Part shown: positions 11,590-24,024 of the stretch, in pieces | Position numbering within the stretch: position 1 is the first letter of the stretch | How the letters are laid out: each line of letters opens with the position of its first letter | NCBI GenBank assembly: GCA_947311845.1 | Contig: CAMZMU010000107.1 | Coordinates: forward strand, 41,010,838 to 41,074,837 | Direction of reading: 5' to 3' | Length of the DNA: 64,000 nucleotides | From: Poa pratensis | Lineage: Eukaryota > Streptophyta > Magnoliopsida > Poales > Poaceae | The notes under the pieces: generated by a model | What the model was told of the DNA's origin: nothing | Seen by the model: the letters and a program-made list of their open reading frames with translations, nothing else | Databases searched by the model: none | Made by a program: the position numbers and the translations under genes

Positions 11590-14500
11590 GAGATTCCGTG
11601 CGGCTGGATTCAAAGATTCCATCAAGACTGGTGCAACAATGTTTTAGAGTCAGCGTAATTGTTCCTGCTAATCCATACTACTCCTACGTGTCAAGCACAT
11701 ACACCCAGCTCCAGTAGTGGCAATTGTACGCTCCGTTGTCGTATTTCAACGTACCATACTCGTATTCTTCTCGCTTCGGCGGCCGCTACATAATACCACC
11801 GGCGCCTCTAGGACGTACGCGCCGGCCGGCTGGCTGGCTAGCTTGCGGACAAGGAGAACCCGATCATGAGAACAAGGCAGTAGAACCAGATCGAGCTAAG
11901 AACAAGGCAAGGTCGTTCCAGGTTTATAAAAACACACCGACGGCAAAACTATAAGTGAAAAGAACAAGCCAGAGGTTCAAAGAGCACCGACGGCATGGAC
12001 CTCTATGGCTCCATTGGTCTTGAGACCTCTCAGGTCGCAAAATTATAGTGAAAAGGTCGCCACCACGGTGCTGTGGGCAGAGCACTCTGGCCAAAAATAA
12101 GATACAACAGGCACATCGACTTGGCGTAGACAATTGCACTGAAAATTAACCACCGCCAAGTACATTGTACACCACACCACCCAGATGTCATTATTACTTT
12201 AATCGATAATTATAATAATCCATTGTTCCTTTTCACCCGGCCGCTTTGTTACCACCACCCAGAGGGAAGAGATATCGATGAGGAGAGATCAATGTCGCTG
12301 CCACCATGCACTTAACCTAGTTAATGGTGAGAAGAAAGAAAGCAGCAGTAACAATTAACAAGTTAGCACAATAGCACCACTACTGGTACAACCAAGAGGG
12401 TTTAGACTTTGTGGCTTGTACCAATGTGCTCTTCCCCTTCCCCGCACGCAAGCAAGCCACGACGGCGATGCCGCCGAGCACAACTCACTCGACGACGTCG
12501 CCGTCAGGCCAACGATGAAAATGGGGAGAGGAGGGAGCGGAGCTCTCTCTCTCAATGGATGAGGGAAGAAAACAGATACCACGAGCTGAGCTTAGACGGA
12601 TATATTGGTGCTTTGCTTAGACGAATGGATGATCAGGTGACGGGAGCGGCGGAATCAAGTGGACGAATCAGACAGGAGACGCTGAGCCGAAAGGATCCCC
12701 TGCCGAGTCATCTCGGATTAGTATATGGACACCACGAGGAAGTATTTGTTTGGACGGCAGACGCGCCTACCCACTGGCCCCAGTGCTGACCCATCAAACT
12801 CGAAAAAATGATCGACACCACAGGTTCAGTCAGTAAGAGGCTGCATTGATGACATGTTGTCCAGACTTCGGAGTTCGGACTCCAAATCAAATACCACTAT
12901 GAAAATAGGTTCCTGGTTAGAGGGAAAATAACTACATGAAACAAGTTAAAAATCATACCATCATGGGTTCAGAGAACAAAATGATTCTGAATTATAATCA
13001 GCTAAACATTATGGTAATGACTTACCTATCTGAACCAGTTAAGACATTAGTAGTAACATTAGTACTCTGGTGTAACATTAACTCAGCGAAGAACAATAAA
13101 ACTATCTGAATCAGTTAAACATTGCATCAGGCCAGAAACACGCTGTAGGCGGAGCACACGGCGACTACAGAAATGAAATCCACTTACCAAAACACACCAC
13201 AATGACGCAAGTGCACACGATTAGAGGCCGCGATGATTGGTTTAAGTTCAACTGTATCTTGTTTGTGATAAAAATGTCATTGGTTACTTAATTACTGGGA
13301 AACAAATGAGCTGAGACCAACACTACTGTTTTCTTTCGAGGTTTGCGCACCAAATCCCTTTAATTTGATCCATTAACAAACAGTTGAGATTACATGGAAG
13401 ATTAAATATGGCCTTTCTTCAAAGTCAAGCATGAGAGACATGGGAAATAAATATCACAAACAACCAACGTCGTGACCGCAAATACGGCAGCGACTTTGAA
13501 ATGTTATGCTGCTTTACATGTGGCAGCATGCTTCCGTTTTATTATACAGAGAGTAGTGTAGTGCTTGCGTAGTCCAGTGTTGTTGATTTTGTCTTTTGAA
13601 ATATGAGCCGAGGCTCCCAAACACAGCAGCCACCAAACTGGCAGCTACCAACAACTATAAAAATATCTAACTAACATGTTTAACCCACCACAATCCCGTT
13701 AATGAAACATTACAGCTCTTAACAAAGATTTTTTGCGTATCAGAACTGATCGGCAGCATCATCCACTCGAAGGCAGCATACAAGGGGTATATGCATTACT
13801 ACTTCGTGGTATCAAAATATTAGAGGTAAAGTAAGATTGACGGAACATTTTCCTGCTACCCGACTAAAAAGAAAACGGCTTAATTCTACTCAAACAAGTT
13901 TGCAAAAAGAAAATACACATGCACGACCGAAAATCGAAAGAAATGTTAAACCATATATAATGCTCCACCTGTGGACAGTTTATACTCTAAGTTTACGAGA
14001 CCAACAAATAAACAGGAGTTCTGTGTATGTGGACAGTTTCTACTATAAGTTTACTAGACCAACAAATAAACAGGAGTTCTGTGTACCTAGTCATACGGTA
14101 GCTAGAAGGACATCAGAAATAACTAACTGACTTAAGCTAGGAACGGGCAAAACATTCTAAAATGCAATCAAGTACTCAAGGTACTCTGCTAAGATGCAAC
14201 TTGGCAAGCAGTACAGAGAGCTACCGATTGTACAGAATGAGCAAAGTAGTACCCCTTCATCCTACCCTAACCAAAACTGTTTCCTCAAAACTAACAACAG
14301 TGATCTGTTTACTGATAACTAATATCATAGCCTTCAAACCTAGAGAGGAGCACAGTAAACAACTAAACGCGAGTATTCGGAAACGGCAAATGAAGGATAA
14401 ACCTGCACCCGATGAACACTGTAAACTGGTATTTTATTACCAGAATTTAGGACTTGGTTTTAATAATAAAGCTAGCTCGCAAAAGTCATAACGCCAAATG

Positions 14501-14855
14501 TGATATTTCAGATCACCTACAATGGTTAGGTTGCAAAGCAGCCATATAATCAGACAGTTGTGTAGCTTTCATTTCAGGAGATTTCTATCACTTCAGTGCC
14601 AGCATACGGCATTATATACTGTAAAACATTTTTTTTAACCAAGGTTCGCTATTGAGACAAGCAAAGAAAACGGTGCAGTGATGGCCATAGGCAGTAGTGT
14701 ACACGCTCTACATCCTACAAGCCTGGCAATCAAGACGGTAGCAGAATTACGAACAAAGTGTTTCACGAACATTATTATTAAACCACAACCTCCCAGTTCG
14801 AAAAAAAACCACAACCTCACACTGGTATTAGACACTTAACAGCTTCTTTTTGTTA
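11590..14855. repeat. Copy 1 of a dispersed segmental repeat (largely noncoding)
   Basis: This segment is recognisably the same as 21125-23995, and its middle part also matches 24025-24796. Shared landmarks include the GC-rich block around 12420-12530, the AAACACGC / GGCGACTACAG stretch near 13138-13170, ATCAAAATATTAGAGG near 13811 and the CACACTGG...TTAGACAC end near 14818. Copy 1 alone has about 0.2 kb extra near 13590-13790. On the minus strand around 12360-12560 both copies conserve a short frame encoding GGIAVVACLRAGKGKSTL, but it follows an in-frame stop and no family was recognised. The homology stops exactly where the truncated kinase exon begins. Confidence 0.7.
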
Positions 14856-15810
14856 TTTCAAGTCGCAAGAACATCCAGATTCAAACTTATCCATAGGTTG
14901 CAGGAGATTCCTGTCAAATTCAGAATCTCCAATCTTTTCTTGCAGCTCTCCGTATTCTCTCCGAGGTAGCAGAATTTGTTGGATCAGATAACAACGGCTG
15001 CATACCACAAGGAAGTTAAAATTGTCAGGATAAGGTTGTACATAGGGGAGTGCGAGTACGCTCTGAGCTCAACCCGTCCTTCTCTTTTTGTACTAGGTCC
15101 GGATGTCAATTTGCAGTTTGTGAAGGAAAATGAACTAGCTGATTGATTGCCCGTTAACACAGGTTGAGCTTAAAACGTATTTGCACACCCGGCCCCTAGT
15201 TCTATATGATGTGTTCATTCATTCTACAGTCTTGTAATTCTGACAGCGAGTATTTACAGCACTTCAGTTTTACTGTGAGAAGTTGAATTACCAGCAACCA
15301 TGTAAGTAACCAGGCAGATACCATAGATTTGAAGTATTCATGCAAGTAACTAATGTAAGAGGAAGAAAGAAAGCATACATGATAGAGTTTCGCTGTCTCC
15401 TTAAGCTGCTGCAACAAACCATCTGTTTCCTGCATATAGCATGGGCAATGTTTTTACGCAAGGAAATCCTTGTAAAGCACAGTCTGGAAACAGACTTCAC
15501 TACTTGTTAGGATGTACAGGACTACATTGATAACCAAATTCCTAAGTATAGCAGTTAACGTGTGAATCATTAGGGATATTAAAACTGAGCCAACTAGGGG
15601 CTCTCTCACGCCATTAGCAGTTTGGACCGTCAGATCATTGTCCTGCTTGTATAGTTTAAAATCAGCAGAATTTCGGTCACTAGATCTTATAAAGGAAGCG
15701 CTCCGACTTCTTGAGTAGATATCAACATACAGCTCTAGGTTTTATAAATTCGTTATATACTAAATGCCGACTTGCATGTTTGGATAGGGAGGGCATGAAT
15801 CTTCCACTAA

Positions 15811-17432
15811 GAGCATCTCCAACCGGAGGCTCCAAACCCACCCCAAACGTCCGGGCGGACAGCCCGGACAAGGTTTGGGCTAAAAACCACCACCCAAAGG
15901 AGGCCTCAAAGCCACCCCAAACGTCTGGGCGGTCCGGCACACCCCAAACCTAGCCCATATGTGGGGAGGGTTTGGGGAGGTCCGGACGCGCCCGGACAGG
16001 CCGCCACGTCGGACGCGGCCCAATATGACCCCACATATATCCGAAAATTCCCCACCTGGTCGGAACCCTAGCTCTCACTCTCCTCCGATCCCCTTTCCAC
16101 TCCTCTCCATTTTCACCCTTCTCCGTCCACAGCTTGCCAATGGCCGGCTCCGGCATCGAATCCGCCACCAAGCTGTACTGACATGCGTTCGCGGAGGCGG
16201 AGGAGGAGATTGGGAGCTGCCCCGGGCCGGATGCCGCGGCGCCGTCTTCGGCGGCTCTCTGCAACGGCGCTGCGGGCAGTTCCGCCGCCGCCGCCGTGCC
16301 CAACGAGACAGTGGCGGCGCTTCCGCAGGTTCACGCCTGCCTCCTTACACCATTGGACATTTTAAGGACCACATTTTAGAAAGGAGTAGGATGCGTAATT
16401 TAGGAATTTGATGTCTGATGTACTACGTAGGCCTTTCCTAGAGGTCCGGCGTACCCCGTCGGCGATGATAAGCTGTTGTGCAATGCGTGGTTGTCCACCT
16501 GGAGGATCCTGTGACCGGAATCCACCACCGTGCTTCATTTTGGAGCCGGATCGGTCAAGTTTTCAATGCAAACTCGGAAATTGTCCGCAATGAGGCCACC
16601 CTACACCATAGATGGCACATCATAGTGGCGGAAGTCAACAAGTTCGCCGGATGCTTTGCTCAAATAGGTTTCGTAAGTTTTTATTGAATTTTCTTCAATG
16701 TTGGATCCATTAGCACCGATTTATGGATTATCTATTTCATTTTCATAGATAGAGGATGCCGTCCTACTCTACAACGCACTTGGGGGAGGCCGAGACGACG
16801 GAGTGGAAGTTCGGCCATTGTTGGGAAGTGCTGAAGGATAGCCCGTTCGTGGACTACACGCCGGATGAGGAGAGGAGGGACATGATCCGCCGAGTGGAGA
16901 GCCAGGCTCGACAGGCACGCTGTGCTCGGCAAAGGGACCGCGAAGCACGGGAACGTGTAGAGGCCGCCACTCACGCACGGGACGCTCAACGTGTAGAGGC
17001 CGCCGCTCACACGGGAAGCTCAACGTGTAGAGGCCGCCGCTCACGCACGGGAAGCTCAACGTGAAGCCAGTGCCGCTCACGCACGGGAGCTGGAATGTGA
17101 AGCTGGGGTTCGCCGGGCACGTCGCCGTCGCCAAAGGCAACGACGTGACACAGCGGAGGCCGCTCAGGTTCTCCATGATCTGTGAGACCTCCGCTCCGGT
17201 GTGTCCGATGAACTGTGTCCGATGTTGGTGTTGAACTATGTTTGTGGATGTTTGAACTATGTTTATTCGTATGATGTTTGAACTATGATCCATCATTTGA
17301 TCTACGTGCATGTCCAATATGGTTTGGGGGGGATTATTTGGGGTTATGGTTGTATGACACCAATTTTGGGGGTTGTCGGTCACTGTGGCACAGTTTGAGG
17401 GCCGAATTTGGGGGCTCCGCTTGGAGATGCTC
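15811..17432 (+). mobile_element. PIF/Harbinger-type DNA transposon (1622 bp, no transposase)
   Basis: Terminal inverted repeats start GAGCATCTCCAACCGGAG on the left; the right end reads CTCCGCTTGGAGATGC then TC. A 3 bp TAA duplication flanks it at 15808-15810 and 17433-17435. TAA/TTA duplications and this terminus are typical of PIF/Harbinger. It carries remnants of the Myb/SANT-like ORF1 but no DDE transposase, so it would need a helper. It lies in an intron of the kinase remnant on the opposite strand. Confidence 0.88.
16440..17190 (+). pseudogene. Harbinger ORF1 (Myb/SANT-like, NAM-associated type) remnant
   Basis: In successive frames: DDKLLCNAWLST, then after a shift EDPVTGIHHRASFWSRI and LHHRWHIIVAEVNKF, then at about 16780-16980 TEWKFGHCWEVLKDSPF followed by an Arg/Glu-rich coiled-coil-like tail. 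This order (SANT-like trihelix, conserved WKF..CW.VLKD, charged tail) is that of ORF1 proteins of grass Harbinger/Pong elements, often annotated as glutathione S-transferase T3-like or NAM-associated proteins. Frameshifts and an intron-like gap near 16680-16755 show it is broken. ORF1 normally helps the transposase bind DNA. Confidence 0.7.
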
Positions 17433-19107
17433 TAAGTTTGTTTAAGGCCCAGGGCTAGTTCATAAATTCTGTATATTCTAAGGTGGGGCCAACGATTTCG
17501 TTGTTGTTGATTTTATTTCTTTAGAGTTTGTTGCTGTTGTTGTTGTTGATTATAACTAGGGTAAAAGACATCTGACTGACATTCTTTGTCAACTAGCACT
17601 CAAGTGTAAACAATATTACTTGTCGTTTAGGATCTACCACCTTGTAAGAATCAAAAGTTCAAAAGACAAGTTGTGCACTTCTAATCTCAGGAAATAACAA
17701 TGTGCTGATACACAAACTAGCAGTAAGAACATTCTCTAAGTATACCTCTGTTTCCCAGCCATCAACAACAAATACACCCAAACAAAATCCATCTGTCGTT
17801 GAGAACACATGAGCTTCACGGATGCTCAAGTCAAGTTCATCCAGCAAAGCAGACAGCTACAAAAAATATTTCGGAATTTCAAAAAAAGTTAGCACGACAT
17901 GGCACATTAGAAGTCTAAATAGAAAACCACAAGAGATGGACTGGTACTCCCAAGTCTTACCTCACTAAGGAGCTTTGGCTTGTCAATGGATGAAAAGATA
18001 ATTTCATGAATAAGCAGAATTTCTGGAGTATCCCTCCTGTGGAAAATTGAAACAGCGATTTCAGTGGTATTCTCGTGGAATGGTCTGACAAAGGAAACAG
18101 AAAATACACTGCTTGCCAGACTAGTCTGAAATATCATACGGAGTAAATTGGTAAACACGGAAGTGCGAAGTTCAAAAAATCATGTCAAATTGCTGAGGTC
18201 TGATGTAGAGAGCAAGGAGTCACGTCCTCAATCCGTTACCATGGCCAATTACAGTCTTATGGTCAAGTACATAATTCCACATAATAATATTTACTTATGG
18301 GAAACATGGTAGAACCAGCTAATGAGAAATATTCCTCTAGCTAGTGAGCCAATGTGGAACTACAGTACAACCTATTGTAGATTTTGGAAGGAGACAAGGA
18401 TGAAAACAAGCATTTGAAGTGCACTTGAGAATAAGTGAGAGATGGAGACAGACCATGCGGAAATTGCCTCAAAGTCATCCACACCTTCTCTTTTCCCCAG
18501 GCTCAAGTCCTCCATCCTTTCGCACGGGAACTCCTGGGAATCAACCTCCCTGTACGGCATATACAAATGGTTGTCTTAAGAAGCAAGATATGTCGAGCTA
18601 AACCCATTATTCCGTATGGAACTAAATCGGAAGTGGTGTGCCAAATATTCAGACAGACTGACTATGATCCTGCATTTAAGCATAAACCCCGCGTCACAGA
18701 GCGGACAGGGTGAACCCGTACCTCAAGCTGGAACACCTTGTGCAGAGCGAGTGATGAGCGAGGTGATCTGTGGAATGCATTTCGACTGAATTACGATAGC
18801 GTAGGAAGCGGGCGTGGAAGACGGGTCGCTTGTCAGGGTCGGCGCACTCGGCGAGGATCCTGCGGTGCAGCAGGACGTCCTGGGCTCTGTCGACGTGCAG
18901 GTCGACGGAGTAGCTGGAGGGGAGGCGCTCGTAGTGCTCGTCCAAGAGCTGCTCGAAGAAGGGGTCGGAGAGGGCATCCTCGTTGCCGATGGCCCGCAGC
19001 CGGTGGTAGATGCCCTTCCTCACGTCCTGCGACAGCGGCCCGTTGGCATTCGCGGCGCCGCCACCGAAGCTCTCGCCCACGCCCTCCTCGACGCCGTCGT
19101 CGTCCAT

Positions 19108-19550
19108 CCGCCTGTGGCGGAGCTAGGACTACCAGCTGGTGATGTCAAAGCTTCAAAAGAACTGCATGCATGCAACTTAAACTTTGGTGAGCATGTTTGT
19201 TTTGTTTGGTTCATATGTACTTATATTTTTCACCATATCTTCCTAGTAAACTACGTGAAGCCACAAAAAAACCATGCCATCTGGGAACTCGCCTAAGACA
19301 AGTGAGTGAGGGAAGAACACCTAGGCTGTGACAACGACGCCAACATATGTCATGGAAATCATCGCTTCAGACAAGTGTTCAAACGGTGCTACAATGTTCA
19401 CCGTTTCAGGGGGTCATCCACATTTTCAGAAGCACCCGGTGGAGATGCTTTCAGGTTGAAGATTTATGCTGAAAGCCCTAAAGGTCGTCACCATGCATGG
19501 TGTTGTGAGCGGCTTTGGCAGCATCGAACCAGATTAGGATTATTGTAGTA
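19108..19550. other. 5' flank of the kinase remnant, no gene
   Basis: Contains the presumed 5' UTR and promoter side of the ACT-domain gene (minus strand). A GGTGGAGATGCTTTC at 19438-19452 resembles a mutated Harbinger end. The plus-strand frame 18814-19296 is a shadow of the kinase exon. Confidence 0.4.
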
Positions 19551-19590
19551 CTAGCAAACGTGCCCGTGCGTTGCAACGGGCTGATTTTTT
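19551..19590 (-). mobile_element. Helitron 3' terminus (element extends to higher coordinates)
   Basis: Read on the minus strand this is a GC hairpin (CCCGTTGCAACGCACGGG) followed about ten bases later by CTAG and a flanking T, the Helitron 3' end. The element should continue to the right, but I could not find a matching A|TC 5' end, so its length is unknown. The GC-rich gene fragments at 19.9-21.0 kb, including the DUF674 piece, may be its cargo. Confidence 0.65.
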
Positions 19591-21124
19591 TATTTAATAC
19601 GATGAGGCTCGACAAAGTTCATGAACATGCATATTGTGTCGCATCATGTTAACTTGGTAATGATCGCTCTGCTGATTAAGACATGAAATACGGAAAGTAC
19701 TACAGAACTGAACCTGCTATAGAACTACTACACCAGCAAATAGAAGCAGACAATCACCAAAGCTTCATATTTTGAAGTACCATATCAGCCGAGGTTGTTT
19801 GCAGCCTGTAGCAGCTTCAGTTTTGTAGGCTTAGAAGCTAGAGAGAGGCACACGGACTGGATTGTGTACGATCGATCTCTTAAGAAGGAATAAGAACCAT
19901 CTTTACGTTAGCTAGTCGATCCTAATACGTGCATGGGTAGAAAAACTTCAGGAACCTTGTGACCATCGGCCTGATGGCGGCGGCGCCGGTGCTCCTGGGC
20001 ACCTGGCGGGTCGTCGTCGCCGTGCTAGAGGGACGGGGCCGGCGGCCGTAGCACACGTACCACTCTATCACCAATTTCCTGGCCACAGTGCTGGTTTCTC
20101 TAACACATCGGCGGGGACTTCTGGTGAAGGTTCACCAGCACGCCGGGCCGACGAACCGGCCGGAGAGCCTGGCCTGCCTGTGGCGGCGCTCATCTGCGCA
20201 GGGTCACGCCAGAGGAGGAAAACGACGGGAGGACGGGAGTGGTTGCCCGCGGCGGCGCCCAGAGCAGAGGCACAGGGGAGGGACTCAGAGAGCTCTGTTT
20301 TGCATCGAGTCCGGGTTTACTCGAGGAAATGACGAGGAACCACCACATTTGCGGACGACTTGTCAAACAACCACCACCGGTCGTCGTTTTGACACATAAA
20401 TACCTCATTTGAGACTATGTTGTGACGACGAGCACTACTTCGTCTGGTTAAAACTGTTAACACGTTTTATGATGGCTTGGACCCACCCGTCAGGGCTACG
20501 TGAAAAAAAGCCATGGCTGGGGCTGGTCAACGCACGCACGCGGGGCTGCGAAGGATGTCGTGATGGAGCGCAGCCGGCGTTCGCCAGCGCCTGGCCGGAG
20601 CTCGCTCCAGAACCGCCAGCGCCCGCTCCTGGCCTGTCGCCATGCACTGTCCTGGCCTGTCGCCATGCCCGCGCTGAGCATGAAGCTCCTCATCGACACC
20701 AACACGCAGGGCGTGCTTTTTGCCAAGGCTAACAAGGACGTGGTCGACTTCCTCGCCCTGCCCGTCGCCACAGCCGCTGATACCAACCCGCCCTGGCCGC
20801 GCGCCCGTCCCTCGCCGCGCCCGCCCTCCGCCGCCCCTAGCAGCGCGCTCGCGCCTCTCCGCGCTGGCCTCCGCTAGCAGCCCCCGCCCTAGCCGTGCTC
20901 GCCCCTGGCGGCGCCCGACCCCGGCCGCGCCCCTGCTGCGCCCGCCCTGGCCTGGCCGTGCCCGCTTCGCACCGCTGGCGGAGCTCGCCCCTAGCCGTGC
21001 TTGCCCGGGCCACCCCTGACCGCGTACAAGGCCCACGAAGCGAACAGGTGCGCCTGCGCCAGCGCGACGACGTACGGTCGTTAGGCCGCAGTCGCTTTAA
21101 TGTCTTTAAATTGAATACAATTTT
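19591..21124. other. GC-rich mosaic region, possible Helitron cargo
   Basis: Apart from the DUF674 fragment I recognise no gene. Around 19950-20030 a short frame (IGLMAAAPVLLGTWRVVV) looks protein-like but is cut by a stop. 20560-21050 is very GC-rich with overlapping frames on both strands from Ala/Pro/Arg codons, which is compositional and does not show coding. Confidence 0.4.
20665..20790 (+). pseudogene. DUF674-family gene fragment
   Basis: From ATG at 20665 the frame reads MPALSMKLLIDTNTQGVLFA then KANKDVVDFLALPVAT. This matches the start of the plant DUF674 family (function unknown), where a SMKLLVD...VLFAEAGKDVVDFL segment opens each domain. Here FLFSLL is shortened, and after about 36 residues the frame becomes Pro/Arg-rich sequence with no family resemblance. 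Only the first tenth or so of a usual DUF674 protein is present. It was probably moved by the Helitron whose end is at 19551. Confidence 0.6.
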
Positions 21125-23995
21125 AAATTCCGTGCGACTGGATTCCACTTCTATCCAGCATCGAGTTCCGGTACAAGAATATTCTAGTGTCAGCGTTACT
21201 TTCTCATCAGTAGCAAGTGTACGCTCCGTACTCGTATGCATACTTTTGTCTCTTGGACAGTCGATCCGACGATCTGGCTGGCCGGACAGTCGATCCACTT
21301 TTTTCCCAGACCCCAGCGGCGGCCGCTACATGCCGTCGCCAAACGCCACCATCGAGCCTCCAGGACGTATGCGCCGGCTGGCTGGCTGGGTGGGTAGCCT
21401 GTGGACAACGAGAGCCCGGTAATGGATAGAACAAGGCATGGACCTCATTGGTCTTCTCAGGCCGCAAAACTCTAACTGAAAAAAGAACTCCATTGGTCTC
21501 CAGGTCGCAGAACTATAGTGAAAAGAACAAGGAACACCGACGGCATGGACATCATTAGTCTTGAGAGACCTCTCAGGCCGCAAAACTATAGTGAAAGGTC
21601 GCCACCATGGTGTTGTGGGCAGAGCACTCCGGTCAAATAAAAATACAACAGGCCGATCGAGTCGGCGTAGACAATAGCACTGAAACTTAACCTGTTAACC
21701 ACCTCCTTGATTCAGTCCGAGTATATTGTACAACACCCCAGATATCACTAGTATTCTTATCCTAAGCACTATAAGTAATAATAATAATAATAACAATGGT
21801 TCATTGTTCCTTTTCACCCGGAGCGTACAGGGATCGACGAGGAGATCAATGTCGCTGCCACCACTTAACCTAGTGGGGAAACGAAAGCGGCAGTAACAAT
21901 TAACAAGTTAGCACCACTACTGATACAACCAAGAGGGTTTAGACTTTGTGGCTTGTTCCAATGTGCTCTTCCCCTTCCCCGCACGCAAGCAAGCCACGAC
22001 GGCGATGCCGCCGAGCAGCACTCACTCGATGACGTCGCTGTCAGGCCAACAAGGAAAATGGAGGATAGGAGCGAGCAGAGCTCTCTTTCAATGGGCAAAG
22101 AAAACATATATCAGGAGCTAATTAACTATATATCGGTGCTTTGCTTAGACGAATCGGACAGGAGATGCTGAGCCGAAAGGATCCCCTGCCGAGTCATTCC
22201 AGATTAGTATATGGGCAGCACGAGACAGTATTTTTTAGACAGCAGGCAGGCGCGCCTACCTAGTGGCCCCAGTGCTGACCCAGCAAACTAGCAAAAAAAT
22301 ATCGGCGGTGGCAGTGGATGGAAGAAGGCTGCATATATGATATGTTGTCCAGACTTCAGCCTTCAGACTCCGAGGCCAAATTATAGTTTCAGAGAAAGCA
22401 CTATGAAAATAGGTTTCTGGTTAAGAGGAAAAACCATATGAAACAACATAAATCATATCATCATCATGGTTCATGGGTTCATAGAACAAAATCATCTGAT
22501 CTGAATTAGCTTAACATAAGTAACAATAATTCGGCCAAGATGGAAAAAATCTGAACCAGTTAAACATTGCATCAGGCCAGAAACACGCGGTAGCGCAGCA
22601 CACGGTGACTACAGAAACGAAATCCACTCTCCTAAACACAACACAGTGACGCAAGTGCACACGATTAGAGGCCACGATGATTGGTTTAAGTGCAACTGTA
22701 TTTTGTTTGTGACAAAAATGTCATTGGTTACTTAACTGGGAAACAATGAGCTGAGACCAACAATACTGTTTTTCTTTCGAGGCTCCAGCACCAAATCCCT
22801 TTAATTTGGACCATTAACAAACAGTTGAGATTACATGGAAGATTAAATATGGCCTTAGTTCAAAGTCAAGCACTAGAGACATGGGAAATAAAAATCACAA
22901 ACGATTGAACGCCATGACCACACAATACGGCAGCGACTTTGAAATACTGTGTGCTTACATGTTTATTTATATAGATATCCGGTAGAGTAGTGCTTACGCA
23001 GTCCAGTGTTGACTTGGTCTATGCATTACTACTTAGTGGTATCAAAATATTAGAGGTAAGATTGACAAGACATTTATCCTGCTACCTGACCAGCAAGCAA
23101 ACGGCATACTACTACTCATATAAGTTTGCAAAAGAAAATACACATGCACGCAGAAAAGAGTGGACTAGAAATGGTAAGAAACAACAAACTATTAAATGCT
23201 CCACCTATGGACAGTTTCTACTCTCTAGTTTAGTTGACCAACAAATAAACAAGAGATGTGTACTACCAGGTCATAACAGTAGTAGCTTGGAAGACATTAG
23301 AAACAACTAACTGACTTGTGCTAGGAAATGGCAAGCCATTCTAAATCGCCACCAAGTATTCAAGATACAGAACTACAGGGTGTAGAGAATGGGCAAGTAG
23401 TATTCCTTCATCCTACACAAACCAAAACTGTTTCCTCAGAACTAACAACAGCGATCTGTCTGCTGACGACTAATATCATAGGTTTCAAACATAGAGGAGC
23501 TTAGTTAACAACTAAACACGAACATTCGGAAACAGCACATGAGGGATAAACCTGCACCTGATGAACCTTGTTGTCTGGAGTATTTTATTAGCAGACTTTG
23601 TGACTTGGCTTTAACAATCGAGCTGGCTCACAAAAGTCATAGGGCCAAATGCGATATTTCAGATCACCTAGTATTGCTAGGTAGCAAGAAATTGCAAAGC
23701 AGCCGTAAACCAGACAGTTTCCTAGCTTTTGTTTCAGAAGATTTTTTTATCACCTCAATCCCAGCACACGGCATCAGATACTGTAATACATGGATGAACC
23801 AAAATTCGCAATTAAGACAAGCAAAGAAAATGGTGCAATGATGGCCAATAGATAACAGAGTACATGTTCTATATCCTACAACTCCGGCAGGCAATCAAGG
23901 TGGTAGCAGAATTACGAATAACGCATTCCACAGATTTTTATTATTAAACCACAACGTCACACTGGAATTAGACACTTTATAGCTTATTTTGTTAT
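21125..23995. repeat. Copy 2 of the dispersed segmental repeat
   Basis: Matches 11590-14855 in order along its whole length, beginning TTCCGTGCGACTGGATTC (21129; copy 1 near 11593) and ending in CACACTGGAATTAGACACTT near 23955. It differs by many substitutions and indels, so the duplication is old. It lacks the extra stretch of copy 1, and a short unrelated TTTATTTATATAGATATC replaces sequence near 22957. The minus-strand GGIAVVACLRAGKGKSTL frame is conserved near 21950-22010. No gene family was recognised. Confidence 0.7.
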
Positions 23996-24024
23996 GTGCA
24001 ACACACTGAAGTTTCATTACCATA

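Larger units (their letters stand above)
14855..19107 (-). pseudogene. 5' half of an ACT-domain Raf-like (STY8/17/46-type) protein kinase gene, kinase domain lost
   Basis: Six exons with consistent phases: 18722-19107 (start ATG, MDDDGVEEGVGES, then the family's N-terminal region), 18454-18549, 17961-18036 (HEIIFSSIDKPKLLSE), 17746-17856 ([18 protein letters not shown] then VFVVDGW), 15379-15429 (ETDGLLQQLKETAKL) and 14855-about 15000. Exons 3 and 4 form the ACT domain, which in this plant family precedes a cytosolic kinase that phosphorylates chloroplast transit peptides. Exon 6 should enter the kinase domain: DWRF is followed by an in-frame TGA, and another frame continues DRNLLQPMDKF and SGCSCDL, where active relatives have an ASGSSGDL-like glycine-rich loop. 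No further kinase exon follows. The Harbinger element at 15811-17432 sits in intron 4. The first five exons remain open, so a kinase-less ACT protein is conceivable, but pseudogene is the safer call. Confidence 0.8.

Noticed and set aside
18738..19296. Plus-strand frames of 134 and 160 codons
   Set aside because: They are antisense shadows of exon 1 of the ACT-domain gene on the minus strand.
20527..21298. Long minus-strand frames of 153-169 codons
   Set aside because: Arg/Gly/Ala-rich composition from GC-rich DNA; no domain, and the real signal here (DUF674) is on the plus strand.
22957..22975. TATATAGATATC as a possible 5' end (minus strand) of the Helitron beginning at 19551
   Set aside because: The segmental repeat copy 2 runs continuously across it from 21125 to 23995, so an element ending there would have to contain half of the repeat. 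The local change is better explained as a small substitution.
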